A stretch of 64,000 bases of DNA from Trissonchulus latispiculum (GCA_030248195.1 JASAND010022051.1:1-64000); one strand, 5' to 3'. Positions 1 through 11,671 are shown, counted from the stretch's first letter. Numbers and translations: made by a program. The notes: generated from the sequence alone by a model not told the origin.

Positions 1-587
1 GTCAGTCAAGTCAAGTCCACCCTCCCACAATTTTTAGCTTAAGTTAGACTTTTCACATTTTAGCTTTGCTACTACAGTCTACATAACAACAGACTAATGT
101 TTACAGTATATTTTTGTGGATTTTAGATGACTTTAATTTCTCTCACCCTTGAGTTTCCCAACGTTCTCTACCCTTTTCCTACAGGAGGGGGTCTCCACCC
201 CAGACTGGGTCTCCCCCCCCCCCACATAATTCGAGTCTTCCCCTCAGAACCCACAAGTGCCTGGAAAATAGGGTTTTGAGGGTACATATTAAAAAATTTT
301 AGATTTTTAGGCCATTATTAGCTATGTTAGGCTTAAAACTAGGTTAAAATTGCATGTTTAGCTCTGCAGCAAAAATACATAGCTATTTTTAAGCATTTTT
401 CGAAAAACTCTCGCCCCCCAGACTTCCCACAAGAAATTTTGGCCTAGGAAAGAGACAGTCCACAGTTTTAGCCTGAAGGGTTGACAACTGATACAAGTGG
501 TAGAATACTTTGATAAGTAGCATGAAAGGCTATTAATTTTTCTGCGGCTCATGTTGCAATAAAATTTCAATGGGGTGGAATACGTAC
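1..587. other. Intronic, unassigned
   Basis: Downstream intron of the host gene, following the GTACGT donor at 582-587. AT-rich; a short G/C-run patch at 185-245 suggests a decayed G-run MITE. Nothing else supportable. Confidence 0.5.
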
Positions 588-870
588 CAAGAGACGTAGC
601 TGTTGCTCTTTGATAATTTCCTCCGTAGGACGTCGAGGATGAAGAACCACTGCATATCGTTTCTTAGGTGATTCCAGTTTTCTGCGTTTGGCTTGGCTTT
701 GCTTGGCAGGACTGACTGCAGAACTGCTCGCAATAGGCTTGTCATTAGAAACATCACTATTAGCCAGTTCAACATAATCTTGAGCAAGAGGAATGCTGCA
801 GATTTCAACTTGACGACCTAATCGTACATGATTTCGAAGTGACTTTAAATTTTTGTCCACTGCATATTCC
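588..870 (-). CDS. Probable third coding exon of the chromodomain gene
   Basis: The 283-nt exon is open throughout, between an acceptor TTTTGTGTTGCAG|GG and a donor TTG|GTACGT. Its phase (one base completing a codon, then 94 codons) exactly complements the phase-2 end of the exon at 19490-19635. It reads EYAVDKNLKSLRNHV, then a Ser/Ala-rich linker, a nuclear-localisation-like KRRKLESPKKR, and a charged helix EEIIKEQQLRLL. I recognise no catalytic domain in it. The link to the chromodomain gene rests on strand, splice sites and phase, not on homology, so the confidence is moderate. The gene must continue to the left of the window because the exon ends at a donor. A TA microsatellite and a hairpin-ended repeat lie just upstream of the acceptor. 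Confidence 0.65.
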
Positions 871-878
871 CTGCAACA

Positions 879-883
<5 letters not shown>

Positions 884-911
<28 letters not shown>
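884..911. repeat. TA microsatellite at the exon 3 acceptor side
   Basis: Uninterrupted AT dinucleotides about 13 bp upstream of the acceptor of exon 588-870. Confidence 0.95.
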
Positions 912-914
<3 letters not shown>

Positions 915-1890
915 CATAGGGGTCGCGACAGCGACCCCTGTAATTGTGTGAAAAGTGGCTGGAGACAGTGGAAAATAAGCTGCGCAAAATCCTGCGCAGA
1001 TGGCATGCGCAAATTGTAGAGCACATCGAGTTTAGTATATCTGGGAAGTTTCAGCCCCGTATCACTTACCGTTAAAAAGTTGGGCCCCGCACCGGTTATG
1101 GCGGCGATGTTTTTTTCCGGTTTATCCTATTTGATGGTTGCATTCGACATTATGTTCGCGACGCTTTCACGTGAACTGCAGCGGTGGACCAACCTAAAGG
1201 GCTATAGGGTCTAGTAGTACCCTCTAAAGAATTTAAGAATCGCAACTTTTTTGCGCCGCAATGGCGCCGCAAAGTCGACCCAGAGCGAAAAGTGACCATT
1301 TTTGTGGTCGTCGCTCAGGTCGAACGTTACGAGCTGGAGCTGATTTCTTTTTATATTCAGAAATTACATATATTGAACTAACTAACGGTCCAGGTTGCTT
1401 TTCTCTATCACTTCCCTAGCGACCACAGTGGCCCGTCAAATATGGCGAAAATTCGAAATTTCTCGCTATGTATTCAACTTTGAAAGCTCAGATCTTCCAT
1501 ACAATGGTTTCTGGCACGGAGAATCGATTGCCGCAGTCACTTTTACCGTCAGACCCACCCATCTTGCTGTGCTGGTTCCACTTTGCCGTCGGGAGGGTCA
1601 AGAAGGAAACCGCTTCCTGGAGGTCCATATATAGTAGGCTCTACCTGGCCTCTCAAAACTTTGTCTATAGGGGTTTTCTGGTGCGCCCAGCTCATTCCCG
1701 GTATCCATTTTGCCGTCCGACGTACCTATTTTGATGGGCTGGTTCTACTTTGCCATCGGGAGGGTCAAGTCGGAAACGGCTTCCTGGAGGTCCATTGTAA
1801 GCTTTACCTGGCCTCTCAAAACTTTGCCTATAGGGGTTTTCTGGTGCGCCCAGCTCATTCCCGGTATCCGTTTTTACCATGACCACATTT
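905..1890. repeat. Composite hairpin-ended repeat, locus 1
   Basis: Begins at the TA microsatellite with the hairpin AGGGGTCGCGACAGCGACCCCT (about 917-938). Continues with a block containing TGCGCAGxxTGCGCAAAxT and a TTACCGTTAAAAAGTTG stretch, then about two units of the 160-bp satellite (1530-1885). The same order recurs at three other loci. Confidence 0.75.
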
Positions 1891-2149
1891 TTACCCCCGC
1901 GCAGCAAAACGCATCAAAATTTTTATCCCACGCAATAAAAAAGTGTAAGAGGCTTAAGAAAATACTCAGTTTTATATTAAAAAAGGACTTCTTTTTAAAA
2001 TCAGTGCATCACTCTCTAGATTGGATCCATGACTGCATAGATGTGGCTACTCAGATATGTATGTGATTATTGACACACATATATATGTGCTATCATTTAA
2101 TTGAAGCGTTTGTCGTTCCAATTTCATCATCACTTCATTCAGCCAATTG

Positions 2150-2655
2150 TCGTGGACCTTACAATTTGAAGGGGGCGCCCGGGAGGTGGTTCGATTCTGT
2201 TGTTATTATTGTTATAGTTGTTATCTGCCTTACGCAATGTTCGCCATGCGTACGTCGGTAAACTCATCAACAGGATTCACTCCTTTCGCACTTGTTTACG
2301 GAAAGACGCCACGTTTACCCTTGGATGTCGCAGATTTTAACGACACTGTAGCCACTGAGAATTGTACCACGACAGGCTTATGCGCGCAAACTTAGTAGGG
2401 TTCTTCAATCGATGCATTCCGAGGCCAGTTAACATTTGGAGGGAGCCCAACGTTCTCAGCAGCACTATTACAATTCGGCGAGAAAGCGATTTCCAGCTTT
2501 TCGGGCAGGAGATCAGGTGTTGGTGCGGATACTACAGAAACCAAGATTTGGTCCAAAGTGGATGGGTAACTGCGAAATACTTGACCAAACATCTCCAGTG
2601 AACTATAAAGTGTGGAATAGACACCGGGGAAGAACTACTTTGCCACTCCAATAAT
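2150..2655 (+). pseudogene. Ty3/gypsy-type integrase C-terminal fragment
   Basis: A broken piece of LTR-retrotransposon pol. The first frame carries NSSTGFTPFALVYGKTPRLP (about 2250-2325), the conserved end of the integrase core. After a frame change (about 2395-2440) a second frame shows QQHYYNSARK, GDQVLV, then KPRFGPKWMGNCEIL and SPVNYKVW, the GPY/F-type C-terminal module. Only this part remains, with no LTRs visible nearby. It is on the strand opposite to the host gene and is a relic. Confidence 0.75.
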
Positions 2656-2872
2656 GTAAAGTCTCTGGAATGTAGGTATTAAGTTAAAAGCAAAATCCCA
2701 CCTGCGACTGCGAGGCGTCCTGGCCTCTTTACAAAGCAGCAAGGTGTAGGTGGAATTTTGCTAGTGTTTTTGAGTAAGATGTATGTAGTTTTTTTTGGGG
2801 TAGGCGTTGCCTGTTTAAGTAAAAGACTGTCTCTTGACGGTGTACAGGCCCAACGGTGTCTTGACTTTAACT

Positions 2873-3273
2873 CAGGGTATTTGTTACAGGGGGGGGGGGC
2901 GGGGCCCCCCCCCCGAAATTGACCTTCCCCCCCGAAAATGCCTTCCCCCCCCGAAATCGCCCCCTCCCGGGATTTTTGCTTCCCCCCCCCGGGATTTTTT
3001 GGAGGCCCAAATTTTTGCCAAAAATAGGCCAATTTTCAAAAATTTTCCGGCTTCGCCGGAGATTTTTTCGTAAAAATAGCTATTTTTAGCTTAAATCCTG
3101 GCATTTTTGAGAACTTTTTGCGTTTCACCATGCGAAATACGCCAAAAAATACCATTTTTTGGCTCATTTTTGAAAAAAATCTTCCCCCCCCCGAAAATTT
3201 CTTCCCTCCCCCCCCGGGCCCGGGCCCCCCCCGGGAAGCCCCCCCCGAAAAAAAATCCCTAAAAAATACCCTG
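2873..3273. mobile_element. G-run MITE, CAGGGTATTT type
   Basis: The ends CAGGGTAT and ATACCCTG are inverted. 5-bp duplication TAACT (2868-2872, 3274-3278). The arms are long G or C homopolymers, and the centre has CCGGCTTCGCCGG. A sister copy lies at 5635-5996. Confidence 0.82.
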
Positions 3274-3279
3274 TAACTT

Positions 3280-3890
3280 AGGTGAAAAGCTTTTGCTGGT
3301 GAGGAATTTTTGCTGGTTGTCGAGGCGTCCTGGTTTCACAAAAGGCAAGCAGTTCAAATTCCTGTTGGCACAGCTACTGCTAAGCCTCTAGGTGTATTAC
3401 TCTCACCATTATTTATTCTTATTTACTTTATTTATTTAATACATTAGCAACCGTCATGCAGTGTATATTATTGAGCATTGCAAATAGGCATTGAGTCCTG
3501 TTTTACTTGACCTCGCGGTTTCCCTCTGGTTAAGATAACGTTGGGGTATAAGCTTTAAGCTATCCAACCATATACTGGAATTCCTGCCACCTCTTCTGGC
3601 TTCGCCACCGACGGGTCATTTTTTTGCAAACAAATTCACAATAGAAAAACCACTATCAACATTTTGTGAAATGCCTCTGGGGCAACCGCTAGGGCAAAAC
3701 TAATGTTTTAGGTACCTTACCCCCTTCTGGCAGACCGTTCGGCCGATGTACCCGGCCCAGACCCCCCGGACCCAGGGGGTGGTCAGGATCACCTATCTGG
3801 GTAAAACCTACCTACAAACTAATGCCAAATTTGAGATGACAAGAAGACGGTCCACATTGACAAGAAATGACAAGCGAAACTGGTCCATAT
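3280..3890. other. Intronic, unassigned
   Basis: No gene, repeat boundary or structure that I can support. Confidence 0.5.
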
Positions 3891-3892
3891 GA

Positions 3893-4270
3893 CTGGCTTA
3901 TCCCTCGTGGGGGGGGGGGGTGTTGGCCGCCCCCCATTCGGCGACCTTCCCCCCATCCCCCATTCGAGGAGCTTCCCCCCATGAAAAGCCCCCCATAACC
4001 CCAAGAATTGCCAAATTTTACCATTTTTACCCTGAATTTTCAAAAAATTTTCCGGCTTCGCCAGATTTTTGACTAAATTTTAGCTATTTTAGCTTAAAAA
4101 CACCTAAAATTAGTCATTTTTCAGCGATTTTTAGCAGTTATATAGTACGCAAAAAACCCACAAAAATTCGAAAAATTTTCTAAAATATGCCGCCCCCCCC
4201 CCCATTTTGGGTGAGCCCCCCCATCGATGGTGGGCCCCTCCCCATAAAAAATTGCCAAGGGATAAGCCAG
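3893..4270. mobile_element. G-run MITE, CTGGCTTATCCC type
   Basis: The ends CTGGCTTATCCCT and GGGATAAGCCAG are inverted, with G/C homopolymer arms and a central CCGGCTTCGCC remnant. I could not find a clean target duplication for this copy. Confidence 0.75.
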
Positions 4271-4435
4271 TATTAGTGCGCTTTTAACCTAGTCCTGTGT
4301 CATTTACAACCTGCCCCTCCCATATTAACGTTTTAAAACCTCGTCCTCTGTCCATTTGCAACCTAAAGTCACCCATATTGCATTTTTCATGCTCCATTGG
4401 AGCATTTTTATTCTTGTCCTATTTCTTTTTTAAGG

Positions 4436-4777
4436 CTGGGCTTATAATGGTAGGGGGGTGTGGGGGGGCCCCCATAAACACCCTTCTCCCCCCCCCCAAA
4501 AGTGGGTGCCCCTTTTGGTACCAACTTTTGCCCTGAAAAAATCGCTCAGAGGGCCAAATTTTCAAAAAGTTTCCGGCTTCGGCGGAGATTTTTAGTCGAT
4601 TTTTGCCTATTTAAGCGCTATTTTTGCACTAAGAATGAACTTTTTTGGAGATTACTATAAAAACAGCGCTATTTTTAGCATGTTTTTAGAAAAATTTTGA
4701 AAAATTTTCGCCCCCCCCCCCAAGAATGACTCGCCCCCCGAGGGCCCCCCAAGAAAAATTCCCTAGAATAAGCCCAG
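4436..4777. mobile_element. G-run MITE, CTGGGCTTATTCTAG type
   Basis: The ends CTGGGCTTATAATGG and CTAGAATAAGCCCAG are inverted. 5-bp duplication TAAGG (4431-4435, 4778-4782). Contains CCGGCTTCGGCGG and an AAGCGCTATTTTTGCAC block shared by the other copies. Confidence 0.82.
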
Positions 4778-4899
4778 TAAGGTTCCCAGTAAACCTATAG
4801 TGAAAATGTCAGTTTCATGAAAGCAACTTTAAAAATTCCGCCAATTATTAATCGTCAACCGAAAGCACAGAACAAAGAAGCTTGAAAAGTTCCAATAGG

Positions 4900-5118
4900 C
4901 CGTGCTCTAGTTCAGCAGCGCTCTACTGCAGCGCAACCAAATGCAAACTGTACTGCCAGTGAAGGAAACTTATACGGCACAATTTCTAATGCTCTTCCGC
5001 ACTCATATGCAAAATTTCGGACGAGTGCAACTTATCTGTAGCTTGCTATAGCCCGTGCTGTACTTCAGCAGCACTCTACTGCAGCGCAACGAGATGCAAA
5101 CATTACTGTCAGTGAAGG
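4900..5118. repeat. Local 150-bp duplication before the I-type LINE
   Basis: 4900-4968 and 5050-5118 are direct copies (CTCTACTGCAGCGCAAC, TGCCAGTGAAGG) offset by 150 bp. Confidence 0.75.
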
Positions 5119-5544
5119 TGTTTTTCCTTCTCCACATCTGCAACCGCTCATATAAAGAAGGATTCTGCCCTACTTCGTGGACAAGGGCAAAGATTGTGCC
5201 CATTCCCAAACCAGGGAAAGCTGCCTCTGACATTTCCAGCTACCGGCCAATCGCGCTCACATCCTGTCTCGCCAAAGTGATGGAGAGACTGGTGCTGGGT
5301 CGGTTATCCTATCTGCTGGAAAAGAACGAGGCTATCACGAGATATCAAGCTGGCTTCCGATCTGCCCGGTCCACCCAGGATCAGGTTCTCAGGATCACAC
5401 AATCGATAAGCTACGGTTTCAACCACAAAAAGCCGGCCCACCGAACTGTCATGGCTCTCACTGATTTCTCCAGAGCATTCGATAGAGTCTGGCACTATGG
5501 TCTGCTGCGGGCGATGTCGCTTCTCAGGGTGCATATTCCGGTGG
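5100..5544 (+). pseudogene. I-type LINE reverse transcriptase, first part
   Basis: Encodes the start of an RT domain: RSYKEGFCPTSW, KIVPIPKPGK, SSYRPIALTSCLAKVMERLV, QAGFRSARSTQDQVL and DFSRAFDRVWHYGLL. The frame is interrupted within the RT by a 7.3-kb hAT-like element beginning at 5545 and resumes at 12871 with the remaining RT motifs. The 5' end of the LINE is missing. It is preceded by a local 150-bp duplication. Confidence 0.85.
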
Positions 5545-5634
5545 CAGTGGCGCACCCAGAGTTTTCTGTGAGGGGGGGCGGCACCAAAGTTGAAATTTTT
5601 CTTTTCAAATTTCTGTAATTCTGCACATGTTTTA

Positions 5635-5996
5635 CAGGGTATTTTTAAAGGGGGGGACCCTTGACTTCCCCCCCTCCGAAAATGCCTTCCCCCCCCCCGA
5701 AATCGCCCCCGCCCGGGATTTTTGCTTCCCCCCCGGGATTTTTTGGAGGCCCAAATTTTTGCCAAAAATAGGCCAATTTTCAAAAATTTTCCGGCTTCGC
5801 CGGAGATTTTTCCTCAAAATAATATTTTTGAAACTTAAAATCCTGGCATTTTTGAGAACTTTTAGCGTTTCACCATGCAAAATACGCCACAAAATACCAT
5901 TTTTTGGCGCAATTATGAAAAAAATCTCCCCCCCCCCCCGGGCGGGGGGGCCCCCGGGAAGCCCCCCCCCCCCAGAAAATCCCTAAAAATACCCTG
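5635..5996. mobile_element. G-run MITE, CAGGGTATTT type (second copy)
   Basis: The ends CAGGGTATTTTTA and TAAAAATACCCTG are inverted. The flanking direct repeat is GTTTTA (5629-5634, 5997-6002). The interior is collinear with 2873-3273, including CCGGCTTCGCCGG. Confidence 0.82.
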
Positions 5997-6008
5997 GTTT
6001 TACATGTG

Positions 6009-6010
<2 letters not shown>

Positions 6011-6054
<44 letters not shown>
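6011..6054. repeat. GT microsatellite
   Basis: Uninterrupted GT run, 22 units, adjacent to the G-run MITE at 5635-5996. Confidence 0.97.
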
Positions 6055-6056
<2 letters not shown>

Positions 6057-6059
6057 AAG

Positions 6060-6820
6060 TTTCACTTTGAGAACAAAGCTGTAGTAGTTAGCTTCGTTGT
6101 TCAAGGAAGTTAAATATAATTAAACATTCATATAAACATAAAAGCAAGGGGTCTGGGGGGGGGGGCAGCCCCCCAGAAGTTGAGAATTTTTGCATTCCAG
6201 ACAGACATGAAAGCAATTTTTTCAGGCCACTTTTTGCTGCTACGAAACGTAGCTATAATAAACCGGGGGTCTTGGGGCGGTAGCCCCCAGCCGAAAGCTA
6301 GAGCTCTTTTGAAAAAGTAGCACAGTTAGAAAATTTTTAGAGCCATTTTGTGGAAAGCGGAATCAAAATTTCACTTAGTATTTGTATGTGTATGCATTTT
6401 TAAATTGCATTTGCAAAAAAAGCGTGCATATGCATACCTGAAGATAGAAACCTAAGTTACCGTGACAGGTTAAGTGTGTTGCAGCTAGAAAGTTTAGAGT
6501 GCAGGCGTTTGCTGTTTGATTTGGAGTTTGGCTTTAAATTAAACATCTCGTTGATCTTCCATTTCATGAACTTTTTGCGTATAATAGTTTCATTTACAGA
6601 AGCCATGGATTAAAATTAAAGTGTGGGGTAACTACACTTGATGTTGTTCGTAACAGTTTCGTGTACCGTTTTCCAAACCTTTGGAATAATTTAGAGGTGC
6701 TATCATTAAGAAGTGCAAGATTCAGACGTCTTAAAGCTGAATAAGACGTCTGAAAGTTTCAGAATAAGATGTTTGAAGTAAGCCGCTGATTGACGTTTAA
6801 CTTAGCAGTTGCCTTCTGCT
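6060..6820. other. Intronic, decayed repeat pieces
   Basis: Two GGTCTxGGG...GCCCCCAG hairpin relics (6150-6180, 6262-6295). 6460-6750 resembles a degraded LINE C-terminal region on the plus strand (TTAGAGTGCAGGCGTTTGCTG onward), too broken to annotate. Confidence 0.4.
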
Positions 6821-6821
6821 G

Positions 6822-7664
6822 GGTCACTTTTGTTATGTTGACAAGAGGTCACAAATTTGTGACAAACACATTGTGCATATACACTCAGCTGATGTCTACG
6901 TATGCATAAAGCACTTGCACATATGCGTTTATGCATTGTACCAAGAGTGTATAATAGATAAGAGTGTGACACTCTTAAGCTAGCATGTAGAAATCATGCT
7001 AGGTATGCTCGGTGCGTTAACTCGGACCCCCCCAGAACTTCCGGGGGGGTCCCACTTTGCACTATGTACACGCTTTCATATAAACGTGTGTCTGCTCGCT
7101 GATTGGCCCATTAGCCTAATGTTTATTGTAGGTAGTTTATTAGTTATTTTAACTAATTAATTATAACTTTAATTAGGTTAATGCAGTTAAAAAACTAATT
7201 CGACAACTTTGTAGCATTTTTTCTGCTCTTTCTAATGATATAAAAATTGTTGCATTACATTCCTTCGAACTTTTGAATTATGTAACAATTTTTATACTAT
7301 TAGAAAGAGCAGAAAAAATGCTACAAAGTTGTCAAGTTAGTTTTTTAATTGCATTAACCTAATTAAAGTTATAATTAATTAATTAAAATAACTAATAAAC
7401 TACCTACAATAAGCCTTAGGCTAATGGGCCAAACAGCGAGCAGACACACGCTTATATGAAAGCGTGTAGATAGTACAAAGCGGGACCTCCCCCGGAAGTT
7501 CCGGGGGGGGGGGTCCCGAGTTAACGCACCGAGCATACCTAGCATGATTTCTACATGCTAGCTTAAGAGTGTCACACACTCTTATCTATTATATACTCTT
7601 GATTGTACGCTTATATACGGTGTGTTTGTTACCACTTAGTGACCTCTTGCCAACATAGCAAAAG
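6822..7664. repeat. Long palindrome, about 400-bp arms
   Basis: The left arm 6822-7260 is the inverted copy of 7276-7664 (GTCACTTTTGTTATGTTGAC, AATAGATAAGAGTGTGACAC, GTAGGTAGTTTATTAGTTAT all recur reversed). The spacer is about 15 bp. The left arm carries extra sequence around 6890-6940. Noncoding. Confidence 0.85.
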
Positions 7665-8300
7665 TGACCACAGGAAATTGTCATGCTGACAGACCCAAAT
7701 AGTTTTAAATTGGCAATTAAAAGATTAAATTTTGACCGCTTTCTGATGGGGCAGAGGGTTAGGTGACCACTGTAGTCCTCCTCTGTCCTGTATATACTCA
7801 TAACGTTGTCTTGCAATGCTATTTACTGTTGATGTAAAAAGTGAAATGCCGTAAAATTGTTGCTGGAGGAACGTTGGTTCTTGTAGGATGTTGATTGTAA
7901 CATAATATACGATCACGCGGGGCTACTTTACCCGACGGGGTGGGTAACTTTGCCAGCGCCCTAAAATGAAAAATGGGGATGGCTCTGCTGAATTCCCCTC
8001 ATAGCTTTCATAGAAAATTTCTTTTGCAGTATATTCCGCCATGTTCTGTGAATCTAACGCACTTAAGAATTAAGTTCTAGCTTAAGAGATCAAAGAGTAA
8101 CAGCTCAGCAACTAGCTGCCATGAATGCTGAAAATTGAAGTACGATATTTTGGCACTTGGGAGAATTTCTCTAAAAAGTACTCCCTTCAAAGAACCTATG
8201 CAAATTATATATCAAACGAAACCTTGGAATTTGGGCCATCTAATGCAGTTGATTTTAATACAATTTCTGCACTACAGTTAATTTTAGGTCGGGTTCGCAG

Positions 8301-8686
8301 CACTGGCGGATCCAGGATTTCGCGACGGGGGCGGTAAAATTTTTTCAGCGGGGTCTGGGGCGGAGCCCCCCAGAAGTTGAAGAAAATTTTTGTTTTTGCA
8401 ATAAAATTGGTCTTCGGATCTTTAATTCTTTTCATACAGAAGAACTGAGAAAATTTTTAAAATTCTTGACATTTTTAGGCAAAAATGGTAATTTTCTCCG
8501 AAAAATCGGACGCATTTCAAGCTTTTTCTTCATAAATGCAATAAATATGCGGTTAAAAAGAATAAAATTCGCGCCGAAGGCGCGAAATTTTTTGGTTTTT
8601 TGCCCTTTTTCCCTTCTCTCTCCTTAATTTTTTCTACCTTCGAATCGCGACGGGGGGGGCGGCCGCCCCCCCTGGATCCGTCCCTG
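8301..8686. mobile_element. hAT-like MITE with CACTGGCGGATCCAGG ends
   Basis: The 8-bp flanks GTTCGCAG and GTTGGCAG match at 7 of 8. The ends CACTGGCGGATCCAGG and CCTGGATCCGTCCCTG are inverted. The interior carries the GGTCTGGGG...CCCCCCAGAAGTTGA hairpin and the CGCGCCGAAGGCGCG hairpin. Confidence 0.82.
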
Positions 8687-9056
8687 GTTGGCAGAGTAAC
8701 CCCAGATTTTTTTCAGTGTGGGGCTATTTTGCCTAGCCATCGGGGCTACTTTGCCCTGTGTTATGAATACGCATACTAATTCCTTCAGAATTGAAAACTA
8801 CTTAAAAATAAACCAAAACAAAATTAAATTTCTCAAGACCACATTTACTGCCAGAGTGAGCACTTACAGAACAGCCTGCTTACAGCCACTTCATGACTGA
8901 AGTTGCAAACTAGGCAGAAAAATTTAACTGGAAAACAAGAAACAAAACAGCTTGTAGCAAGGAAGCCACTGTACCGTCTTAAACAAAATAAGTGTTACAA
9001 AACAACAGACTAAAATTTTGTGTGCAGGCAGTCTTCGCTGAGCATATGATACTCTA

Positions 9057-9752
9057 ATCGTGAGCCTCCAAGAATATCAAAAATCTGAAGAATTCAATCT
9101 GATTAACCGGAGTATCATGGTCAAACAAAAATACGTTCAGCATTTTCCCGATGCATATAAAGTTTCTTCAAGGTAGGACAGTAGACTCCAAGGTTTCACT
9201 CCATTCAAAACAATCGTCCGGAAAGCCTGGCCTTGCGTGCTCTTCTGAAATGCGTTGCCAGCAGAAGGTTAGGGCAGCTGCAATATGCCAGAATAATGTG
9301 GGAGTCGTGGTCATGTCGTGGTTGGTCTCCGATAAGCTGGAAAGACCCAAAATTACAACTTATGACTCAATTAGATATTCGAAAAAAGGAACTGAACACT
9401 CTAAAATCTAGTTGCATAAATCCTCCCAACCATCTGGATATCAACGTAGATTGGATTGATGCTGAAAACCTTTCTGGCGACGATGAACCTGCCTCTTTCT
9501 CCGGTTAAGAATTGGCTGAGAACACTGTAAAAAAATCTCTGAAAAATCTGCTGGCAGTGATTTGCCTCCAAACAGTACGCGATGTCCTCAACGCTGAAGG
9601 CTCTGCCTTCAGAGAGATCTGTGGAAAGCTTTATGGAGTCTATTGTCGCAGCTTGAAGAAACACATCCTGAAAATGCTGAACTTACGTATTTTCGCTTGA
9701 CCTTCCGGTTAATCAGGTTGAGTTTCAGTTCCTTGATTTTTTGAAGGCTCAC
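9057..9752. repeat. Short inverted repeats enclosing an unidentified decayed segment
   Basis: 9057-9113 and 9699-9752 are imperfect inverted copies (GTGAGCCTCCAAGAATAT... versus ...TTTTTTGAAGGCTCAC). The enclosed 9140-9690 is less AT-rich and has two adjoining open stretches on the plus strand (9233-9508, 9512-9700) that could be a decayed coding region. I do not recognise the product. Confidence 0.45.
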
Positions 9753-9821
9753 GACATAGAGTGCGGAAACTGTGTTACGCGAGATATCTGAAGCTAAAAG
9801 ACGTTTTCTATGGTCCTTTAA

Positions 9822-10492
9822 GGTGCTGGTATCCTTTTGTGCAGTGCTTTTGTGGTGCTTTGGTGCAGTTTTCTCACACCTGGAGATGTTTTAGCTCAAA
9901 CCAAGAAAAATGTCCCTCCGCAATAGGGCGAATTTTCATTCAGCCCAAAATCACGCGAATCCATTGGACAGTTTTTGAGAAATTAGTGTTCAAAACAAAA
10001 TAATCGCAATTTTTCCAAAATGGTTTTTCGGCGAATTCCCTAGCTTAAAGCAACGAACTCCAGCGAATAGGTATTGATAAAATGCACAATTGGACGGTGT
10101 ATCGATTGAGTATAAATAAGCCGAAATTGTCTCTAAGATTTGGCAGTAATTTTGAAAAACTGATTTCCTCAAAAATGCCCATTTTTTGACCCCAAAAATC
10201 GTTTTTGGCTTATATATACTGCCTTAACCACTAGAGGTAGCTCAAAAGTTGTAAAAGCAAAAATGTTCATTTTGGTACCTTCTTTCCAGCCATAACAACC
10301 AATCCGGTGTAGCGACTATGTACTGAGAGAATAAGGGCAAAAACCAAAACTTTCTTATCTTTAAACCTAAAAATCCGGGACTGGTCCCAGAATGTTAAAG
10401 AGCACGAAAATAAGGTATTTGGAAAGTTTCATCCACTTTCATAAAGAATTGAAGCTTGTAGGGTCGAATTTACACAAAGCGATACCAGCACC
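9822..10492. mobile_element. TTAA-flanked element (piggyBac/Kolobok-type duplication), internally deleted
   Basis: Flanked by TTAA on both sides (9818-9821, 10493-10496). The ends GGTGCTGGTATC and GATACCAGCACC are inverted. It is an inverse-orientation, shorter version of 21738-22724. Confidence 0.8.
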
Positions 10493-10499
10493 TTAAGGG

Positions 10500-11638
10500 A
10501 CAAAACATTTGGCGAAACTGGCCATATTACATTATATATAAATATATAATTATGACAATTTGAAAGCTTTACAGCAAAATTATAGTCTGATGCTTTGTAA
10601 AAACTACGTTGGCTAAGACGCTACAATGGTTTTCTAGTTACAAACTATATATTCTTCAAGACTTCAGTAGTGCAGTGGCCTTAAACTGTGTGTTCTGTAG
10701 GTGCTCATTCTGGATGTATACAAATGTGATCTTGAGAAATTTTCTTTCGGTTCATATTTTAATTAGTTTTCAATTTAAGTAGAATTATATAGTTTGCATA
10801 TCTATAACACAGGGCAAAGTAGCCCCCATATCTGGAAATGGGGCTACTTTGCCCAAGCGTTGGCTAGTGCTCGAAAGATTTGTGTCGATCAGACGGATCT
10901 AGTAAGCTGGTTGCCCCAAATTGTGTGAGGATTAACCACAAACGTTTCCCCGTTGTGTCAAAGTAGTCGCTTCGAAGTAGCCAGGATGGTAATGCCAGGA
11001 AGCTGCCTGAAACATCTGAGATATACAGTTACAACGGCGCTCAAATGCAGTTTTAGGTTGTAGCAGCGGCAGCGACAGTAGGAGCCGTCAGCTATTTTTT
11101 ATATGAAGAGTGTACAAACACAACAATCGTTTGCAAAAGATTTGAAGTCTTCACTGTATTCAGAGAAGGCAGGCCACTATCCGAAACTTGGCAAATTGGC
11201 GAAAAAATCTACGATTGCTTCGTTAACGGCTTTAGCATGCACAGACGACCTGTTTTAGCCGGTTAAACTTTGGGCGCCATAATAGTAGAGATGTCAGCGA
11301 ATAATACGATAGTTTTCACAATACTCTGGGCTACAGTTTTGGAGGGATTTTGATAGATTTGGCAAAGTAGCCCCACGGCATGGCAAAGTAGCCCCAAACC
11401 GGTTTAACTTTGCCAAAGCCGGTTTTTTGACATTGGTGCTTACACGGTGAAACATAGCCTTTATTGCGCATATGGGCAAAGTAGCCCCACCACACACCCA
11501 CCCTATGCAAAAGAAATTAAGTCGCTAGCTGTTCACAGTCATCTGCAATGAAACGTCAAAGTTGAAAAGTGGGCAAAGTAGCCCCGGTTGACCGTATACG
11601 CCGTAGCATTGTAAAGCCGACGCTTTATGAGTATTAAA

Positions 11639-11640
<2 letters not shown>
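10500..11640. other. Intronic, right part of the GGGGCTAC element
   Basis: Apart from the GGGGCTACTTTGCC motifs listed at 7919-11585, no coding or repeat feature is visible. Confidence 0.45.
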
Positions 11641-11669
<29 letters not shown>

Positions 11670-11671
11670 CT
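11640..11671. repeat. CTT microsatellite
   Basis: About ten uninterrupted CTT units. Confidence 0.97.

Larger units (their letters stand above)
7919..11585. repeat. Element defined by GGGGCTACTTTGCC motifs at both ends
   Basis: GGGGCTACTTTACCC at the left edge and GGGCAAAGTAGCCCC at the right edge are inverted. Further copies lie near 8721, 8744, 10811, 10840, 11360, 11383 and 11474, in both orientations. It contains the hAT-like MITE 8301-8686 and the TTAA element 9822-10492. Confidence 0.6.

Noticed and set aside
1583..1882. Open frames through the 160-bp satellite (about 100 residues)
   Set aside because: The same frame recurs with substitutions and stops at every satellite locus without codon-like conservation.
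5870..6058. Open frame of alternating His-Thr (or Cys-Val)
   Set aside because: It is only the translated GT microsatellite.
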